Assembly (NCBI GenBank): GCA_944380515.1
Contig: CALWHT010000038.1
Span: 88,536-152,535, forward strand
Origin: an uncultured Roseburia sp.
GTDB lineage: Bacteria > Bacillota > Clostridia > Lachnospirales > Lachnospiraceae
DNA: 64,000 nt
Reading direction: 5' to 3'
Of the stretch, positions 59,435-64,000 are shown in pieces (the stretch's first letter is position 1; each line of letters starts with the position of its first letter). The position numbers were made by a program, and so were the translations under genes. The notes under the pieces were generated by a model, which did not search any database, had not been told where the DNA came from, and saw only the letters and a program-made list of their open reading frames with translations.

Positions 59435-59617
59435 ATTGAAAAGAGAGATAAAGTAAAGAACAGGCAAACAGGTGAAATTTAATTCTTTTTTCCGGATATA
59501 TGTGATATAATCTATATGCTTGTGAAAAAGTGAGGAACTGTGCGCGGGAGAGAACGAAATGAAATTAAGCGTGCACGGCTGCCTCCACATATTACGATTA
59601 GGAAAAGGAAAAATTTT

Positions 59618-61858
59618 ATGAGTATTTATGATACCCTGAATGAACAGCAGCGGCTTGGTGTGACGACGACGGAGGGGCCGGTGCTCATTCTGGCGGGCGC
59701 GGGTTCCGGAAAGACGCGTGTGCTGACCCACAGAACCGCCTATCTGATAGAAGAAGCAGGCGTGAATCCCTACCACATCATGGCGATTACCTTTACGAAT
59801 AAGGCGGCGGGAGAGATGCGGGAGCGGATTGACCGGCTGGTCGGCCATGGCTCCGAGAGTATCTGGGTGTCGACCTTTCATTCGAGCTGTGTGCGGATTT
59901 TAAGGCGCTATATCGACCGTATTAATTTTGGTACAAACTTTACGATTTACGACGCGGACGATTCGAAAACGCTGATGAAGGATATTTGCAAGCGCCTGAA
60001 TATCGACACGAAAATTTATAAGGAGCGCAGCTTTCTGGCGGCGATTTCCTCGGCGAAGGATGAACTGATTTCACCGGCGGAGTTTATGAAGCGCGCGCTG
60101 GTTTCCGCTGATTTTGCAAAAAGGAAGCAGGCGGAGGTTTATCAGGAGTATCAGGAGGCGCTGAGAAAAAATAACGCGCTGGATTTTGACGATTTGATTA
60201 TGAAAACGGTGGAACTGCTTCAGACGGACGCCGAGGTGCTTGCTTCCTATCAGGAGCGCTTCCGCTACATCATGGTGGACGAGTATCAGGACACGAACAC
60301 GGCGCAGTTTGAGCTGATTCGGCTTCTGGCGGGGAAATACAAGAATCTGTGCGTGGTCGGGGACGACGACCAGTCCATTTATAAGTTCCGTGGAGCCAAC
60401 ATTTATAATATTTTGAATTTTGAAAAATATTTCCCGGAGGCGGTGACGATTAAGCTGGAGCAGAATTATCGTTCTACCCAGAATATTTTAAATGCCGCAA
60501 ACCATGTGATTGCCAATAATGTGGGGAGAAAGAAAAAAACGCTCTGGACGGATAACGACGAGGGGAGAAAGATTGTTTTTAAGCAGTTTGATACCGGCTA
60601 TGACGAAGCGGATTACGTTGCGCGCGATATTCTTTCGGGCGTGAAAAACGGGAATTACCGTTACGGGGATTACGCGGTTTTATACCGCACCAATGCGCAG
60701 TCCCGATTGTTTGAGGAGCGTTTCGTCGTCTCGAATATCCCGTATAAGATTGTGGGCGGTGTAAACTTTTACGCGCGCAGGGAGATTAAGGATTTGCTCG
60801 CGTACTTAAAAACCGTTGACAATGGCAGGGACGATTTGGCTGTGCGCAGGATTTTGAATGTACCAAAGCGCGGCATCGGCGCGACGACAGTAACCCGTGT
60901 TTCCGATTACGCGGACGCGTACGGCATCAGCTTTTATGAGTCCCTAAAGCGGGCGGACGAGATTCCTTCTATAGGAAAGGCCGCGGCGAAAATCAGGCCC
61001 TTTGTGAATTTTATCCAGATGCTCCGCAGTAAGCAGGAATTTCTCAGTGTTTCCCAGCTTTTAAAGGAGATTATCGAGGAAACCGGCTATGTCAGGGAGC
61101 TTGAAGCAGAGGGAACGGATGAGGCAGAGGCCCGTATCGAAAATATTGACGAATTAATCAGCAAGGCCGCGGCATATGAGGAAGCGCAGGAGCAGCCGAC
61201 CTTAAGCGGATTTTTGGAGGAGGTTGCGCTTGTTGCGGACATTGACGGTCTGGAGGAGGGCAGTGACTATGTCGTATTGATGACGCTGCACAGCGCCAAG
61301 GGACTGGAGTTCCCCAAGGTGTATCTTGTCGGCATGGAGGACGGACTGTTTCCGAGTTATATGTCGATTACGTCCGACGACGCGCCGCAGGAACTCGAGG
61401 AGGAGCGCCGTCTTGCTTATGTCGGGATTACAAGGGCGATGAAGGAGCTTGCAGTCACCTGTGCGAAAACGCGCATGGTCCGGGGAGAGACCCGTTACAA
61501 TGCCGTGTCGCGTTTTGTAAAGGAAATCCCGTCCGAGCTTTTGGAAGGAGAAATAAGCCGACCCGCTGCCCGCAAAGAAAAAAAGGAGGACAGAGAGGTA
61601 TTTGTGCGTCCGAAGCGTCCCACCATGCGGCAGCAGCCGTCGGGTCAGAGTATGCAGGCGCGCGCGTTTGCTTCTGTCAACACGATGCCCGGAAGTCTTT
61701 CCTACGGAGTGGGAGACAGGGTGCTGCATATCAAATTCGGCGAGGGCACGGTGAAGGCCATTGTCGAGGGAGGACGTGACTTTGAGGTGACGGTGGATTT
61801 TGATACCGCCGGAACGAAAAAAATGTTTGCTGCATTTGCAAAATTAAAAAAAATATAA
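59618..61858 (+). CDS. pcrA: ATP-dependent DNA helicase, UvrD/PcrA type
   Basis: A 746-residue superfamily 1A helicase. Motifs in order: LNEQQRLGV (Q motif), AGAGSGKTRVLTHR (Walker A), FTNKAAGEMRERI, STFHSSCVRILRR, VDEYQDTN (Walker B), VGDDDQSIYKFRGA, LEQNYRSTQNIL, VVLMTLHSAKGLEFPKVYL and RRLAYVGITRAMKEL. The C-terminal GDRVLHIKFGEGTVKAIV is the Tudor-like RNA polymerase-binding domain of PcrA. It acts in repair and conflict resolution between replication and transcription. The start at 59618 follows AGGAAAAGGA. Confidence 0.95.
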   Translation: MSIYDTLNEQQRLGVTTTEGPVLILAGAGSGKTRVLTHRTAYLIEEAGVNPYHIMAITFTNKAAGEMRERIDRLVGHGSESIWVSTFHSSCVRILRRYIDRINFGTNFTIYDADDSKTLMKDICKRLNIDTKIYKERSFLAAISSAKDELISPAEFMKRALVSADFAKRKQAEVYQEYQEALRKNNALDFDDLIMKTVELLQTDAEVLASYQERFRYIMVDEYQDTNTAQFELIRLLAGKYKNLCVVGDDDQSIYKFRGANIYNILNFEKYFPEAVTIKLEQNYRSTQNILNAANHVIANNVGRKKKTLWTDNDEGRKIVFKQFDTGYDEADYVARDILSGVKNGNYRYGDYAVLYRTNAQSRLFEERFVVSNIPYKIVGGVNFYARREIKDLLAYLKTVDNGRDDLAVRRILNVPKRGIGATTVTRVSDYADAYGISFYESLKRADEIPSIGKAAAKIRPFVNFIQMLRSKQEFLSVSQLLKEIIEETGYVRELEAEGTDEAEARIENIDELISKAAAYEEAQEQPTLSGFLEEVALVADIDGLEEGSDYVVLMTLHSAKGLEFPKVYLVGMEDGLFPSYMSITSDDAPQELEEERRLAYVGITRAMKELAVTCAKTRMVRGETRYNAVSRFVKEIPSELLEGEISRPAARKEKKEDREVFVRPKRPTMRQQPSGQSMQARAFASVNTMPGSLSYGVGDRVLHIKFGEGTVKAIVEGGRDFEVTVDFDTAGTKKMFAAFAKLKKI

Positions 61859-62003
61859 AATCTGTTATTTTATAAATTTTTTATAGGCGAAATGGGAAAC
61901 ATATGTTATAATCAAACATAAGAAAACGGGTTCTGGCGGGATGTCTGATCCTGCGATAAGAGCGCGTCAGGGCGTGTATGAATAAAGAGGAGGAGTGACA
62001 GCC

Positions 62004-62300
62004 ATGAACAAGATGGAGGATTTAATCAGTATGAGTAAATGGAATGACTTGCTGAACAAGAAGGAAGCCGAAGAAGACAAGAAAGTTTCCAAGGTTGTAT
62101 GGGTTTTTGCGATTATCGGTATTATAGTTGCGGTAGCGGCTGCGATTTACGGGCTTTACCGTTTCTTTGCACCGGATTATTTAGAGGACTTTGAGGACGA
62201 CTTCGAGGATGATTTTGAGGATGATTTCTTCGAGGACGAGGAAGACGACGAGGATGACAAGGAGCCGGCAAAACCAGCAGAGAAAAAAACGGAAGACTAA
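62004..62300 (+). CDS. Small membrane protein with acidic repeat tail
   Basis: A 98-residue protein: a short cytoplasmic N-terminus (MEDLISMSKWNDLLNKKEAEEDKK), one membrane helix (VVWVFAIIGIIVAVAAAIYGLYRFF) and a C-terminal tail of Asp/Glu/Phe with four tandem (E/D)D(F) units (EDFEDDFEDDFEDDFFED), then Lys/Pro. GAGGAGGAG precedes the start; an extended -10 TGTTATAAT lies at 61904-61912. Similar small proteins occur next to Lachnospiraceae genes of many kinds; function unknown. Confidence 0.75.
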   Translation: MNKMEDLISMSKWNDLLNKKEAEEDKKVSKVVWVFAIIGIIVAVAAAIYGLYRFFAPDYLEDFEDDFEDDFEDDFFEDEEDDEDDKEPAKPAEKKTED

Positions 62301-62314
62301 TTGTTGTATTTTCA

Positions 62315-62344
62315 GGGGGCTGCAGTTCTGCAGCCTCTTTTTTG
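62315..62344 (+). terminator. Terminator of the acidic-tail gene
   Basis: GGGGCTGCAG and CTGCAGCCTC pair around a GTTC turn and are followed by TTTTTT. Confidence 0.8.
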
Positions 62345-62391
62345 GTGTGACAGGAAAATGCAAGGTAATTTTTTTGATAAAGGAGAGCAGT

Positions 62392-64000
62392 GTGAAAAAG
62401 GGACAGGTAGTAGAGGGAATGATTGAGCGTGTGGATTTTCCGAATCGGGGAATTCTTCGGGCCGAGGACGGAAAACAGGTTGTTGTCAAAAACAGTATTA
62501 CCGGACAGAAGGTGTCCGCGGTCATCCAAAAGGCGAGAAAGGGAAAATGTGAGGGACGGCTTCTGGAGATTTTGGAAAAATCTCCGCTCGAGCTGAAAGA
62601 ACCGGGATGTATTCACTACGGAGTCTGCGGCGGCTGTACCTTCCAGAGCCTTCCTTATGAGGAACAGCTTTCGATGAAGGAGCGTCAGGTCAAAACACTG
62701 CTCGATGAGGCGATAGTCCAGGAAAACAGGGACTATGCGTTTCTTCCCATCAAGGCGAGCCCCAGAGAGAGGGAATACCGCAACAAAATGGAATTTTCCT
62801 TCGGGGACGCGTATAAGGACGGGCCGCTCGCCCTCGGGATGCATAAAAGGGGGAGCTTTTATGACATTGTGGATGTGCCGGAATGTCAGATTGTCGATGA
62901 GGATTTCCGCCGGGTGCTTCGCGTAACGCAGAGCTATTTCGGGGGCAGGGAAATTCCGTATTTTCACAAGCTGCGCCACACCGGCTATCTGCGCCATCTT
63001 TTGGTGCGCAAGGCAGTGAAGACCGGCGAGATTCTTGTGGATTTGGTGACCACGACACAGACGGAAAGGCTGTGCGAGCAGGAGCTTTTGGACGGCTTTT
63101 GCAGGGAGCTGCTTGCGGTTTCCTACGACGGGGTGATGAAAGGAATCCTTCACACAAAAAATGACAGCGTTGCGGATATGATTAAAAACGAGGGAACGGA
63201 TATTTTATTCGGTCAGGATTTCTTTTACGAGGAATTACTCGGATTGAAGTTCCAGATTACGCCGTTTTCCTTTTTCCAGACCAATTCCCTGGGAGCGGAG
63301 GTGCTTTATGAGACCGCGCGGGAATGGATTGGTGATTCTCTGCGCGCACCGGGGAAGACGGTTTTCGATCTTTATTCCGGTACGGGCACCATTGCGCAGA
63401 TGCTCGCCCCTGTGGCGAAAAAGGTAATCGGTATTGAGATTATACCGGAGGCGGTGGAGGCGGCGCGGGAAAACGCACGTTTAAACGGTCTTACGAACTG
63501 TGAGTTTCTGGCGGGTGATGTGCTAAAGGTCATCGACGACCTTCAGGAGAAACCGGATTATATCGTTCTCGACCCGCCGCGAGACGGAATCCATCCCAAA
63601 GCGCTGGAAAAGATTATCTCCTACGGCGTTCCGCAGATGCTCTATATTTCCTGTAAGCCGACCAGTCTCGCGAGGGACCTTGCGGTCTTGCAGGAGCGGG
63701 GATACCGGGTGGAGAAGGCGCAGTGCGTGGATATGTTTCCGGCGACCGGGAATGTGGAGACGGTAGTTCTTTTGTCCCACAAAAAGCCAGACAGTTATAT
63801 CCACATTGATGTGGAGTTTGGCGAGGGCGAAGGCAAGATTCCAGTGGATAAAATTGTCCAGAGAGCGGAGAAGTATAAGCCAAAAGAACGTGTTACTTAC
63901 AAAAGAATCAAGGAATATGTTCTTGAAAAGTATGGCTTTAAGGTTCATACCGCTTATATTGCAGAGGTAAAGCGAAGTTTAGGACTTCCTATGTATGATG
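62392..64000 (+). CDS. rlmD: 23S rRNA (uracil-C5) methyltransferase, 3' end beyond the window
   Basis: Starts with GTG at 62392, 6 bases after AAGGAG, and stays open to the window end. The N-terminal TRAM domain is followed by an iron-sulfur cluster set (CIHYGVCGGC, then Cys in VPECQI), the methyltransferase motifs DLYSGTGTIAQ, LDPPRDG and the catalytic Cys in YISCKPTSLARDL, and NVETVVLLSHKKP. It methylates a 23S rRNA uracil (RlmD/RumA class). After the usual end (about 63790) the frame continues into an extra module (VTYKRIKEYVLEKYGFKVHTAYIAEVKRSLGL) known as a C-terminal appendage in clostridial methyltransferases. That part is AT-richer with different codon use. Confidence 0.88.
   Translation, partial: MKKGQVVEGMIERVDFPNRGILRAEDGKQVVVKNSITGQKVSAVIQKARKGKCEGRLLEILEKSPLELKEPGCIHYGVCGGCTFQSLPYEEQLSMKERQVKTLLDEAIVQENRDYAFLPIKASPREREYRNKMEFSFGDAYKDGPLALGMHKRGSFYDIVDVPECQIVDEDFRRVLRVTQSYFGGREIPYFHKLRHTGYLRHLLVRKAVKTGEILVDLVTTTQTERLCEQELLDGFCRELLAVSYDGVMKGILHTKNDSVADMIKNEGTDILFGQDFFYEELLGLKFQITPFSFFQTNSLGAEVLYETAREWIGDSLRAPGKTVFDLYSGTGTIAQMLAPVAKKVIGIEIIPEAVEAARENARLNGLTNCEFLAGDVLKVIDDLQEKPDYIVLDPPRDGIHPKALEKIISYGVPQMLYISCKPTSLARDLAVLQERGYRVEKAQCVDMFPATGNVETVVLLSHKKPDSYIHIDVEFGEGEGKIPVDKIVQRAEKYKPKERVTYKRIKEYVLEKYGFKVHTAYIAEVKRSLGLPMYD

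Overview
The window looks like chromosomal DNA of a Gram-positive gut anaerobe of the Lachnospiraceae (Clostridia). The reasons are the gene families (SleC-like spore protein, DUF1836, YerC, DUF1002, CPBP proteases, YesM/YesN two-component pairs), strong AGGAGG-type ribosome sites, TTGACA/TATAAT promoters and a glmS ribozyme. This placement is inferred from remembered family knowledge, not from a search. Coding DNA is moderately GC-rich by eye, and control regions are strikingly AT-rich. No tRNA, rRNA, CRISPR array, prophage or insertion sequence was seen.

Layout. 1-3.3 kb: end of a DUF4097-like gene, an ECF transporter S component, a CapA-like protein and a CPBP protease with a DUF4190 tail. 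3.35-25.1 kb: a beta-mannan utilisation locus. It holds an AraC regulator, GH113 mannanase, phosphomannomutase-type mutase, GH36 alpha-galactosidase, LacI regulator, a secreted CBM35-GH5 mannanase and a second AraC regulator. These are followed by a sugar ABC importer (binding protein and two permeases, no ATPase), an AGE-family epimerase, two GH130 phosphorylases, CE2-like and CE17-like esterases, and a GH1 glucosidase fused to mannose-6-phosphate isomerase. 25.2-28.9 kb: a membrane-anchored NagZ-like GH3, a lipoprotein serpin, an internally deleted sigma factor and its presumed membrane partner. 28.9-31.3 kb: flavin reductase-like protein, a second ECF S component and a branched-chain aminotransferase. 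31.5-41.5 kb: a galactose-type ABC importer (mglBAC) followed by a YesN/YesM two-component system and two extra sugar-binding proteins. 42.2-48.6 kb: glmS ribozyme and glmS, a SleC-like protein, truA, a palindrome-rich intergenic element and recJ. 48.6-64 kb: a soluble chemoreceptor-like coiled coil, a lipase-like hydrolase, DUF1002, DUF554, an amidohydrolase, two aminotransferases, a CPBP protease, YerC, DUF1836, a toxin-antitoxin pair, pcrA, a small acidic-tailed membrane protein and rlmD, which is cut by the window end.

How the mannan genes work together (inferred from the known Roseburia-type pathway): the secreted mannanase makes oligosaccharides, which the binding protein and permeases import. 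Esterases remove acetyl groups, GH36 removes galactose and GH1 removes terminal glucose. GH113 and the GH130 phosphorylases, helped by the epimerase, release mannose and mannose-1-phosphate. The mutase and the fused isomerase then carry mannose-1-phosphate to fructose-6-phosphate.

The points most worth a second look are: the GH1-isomerase fusion, which keeps a complete internal ribosome site and start codon; the sigma factor lacking regions 2-3 beside a serpin; back-to-back overlapping promoters at the start of the mannan locus; a repeated AG(C/T)TAAAA box in three mannan control regions; the orphan soluble chemoreceptor-like hairpin; and a compositionally different C-terminal module on RlmD.
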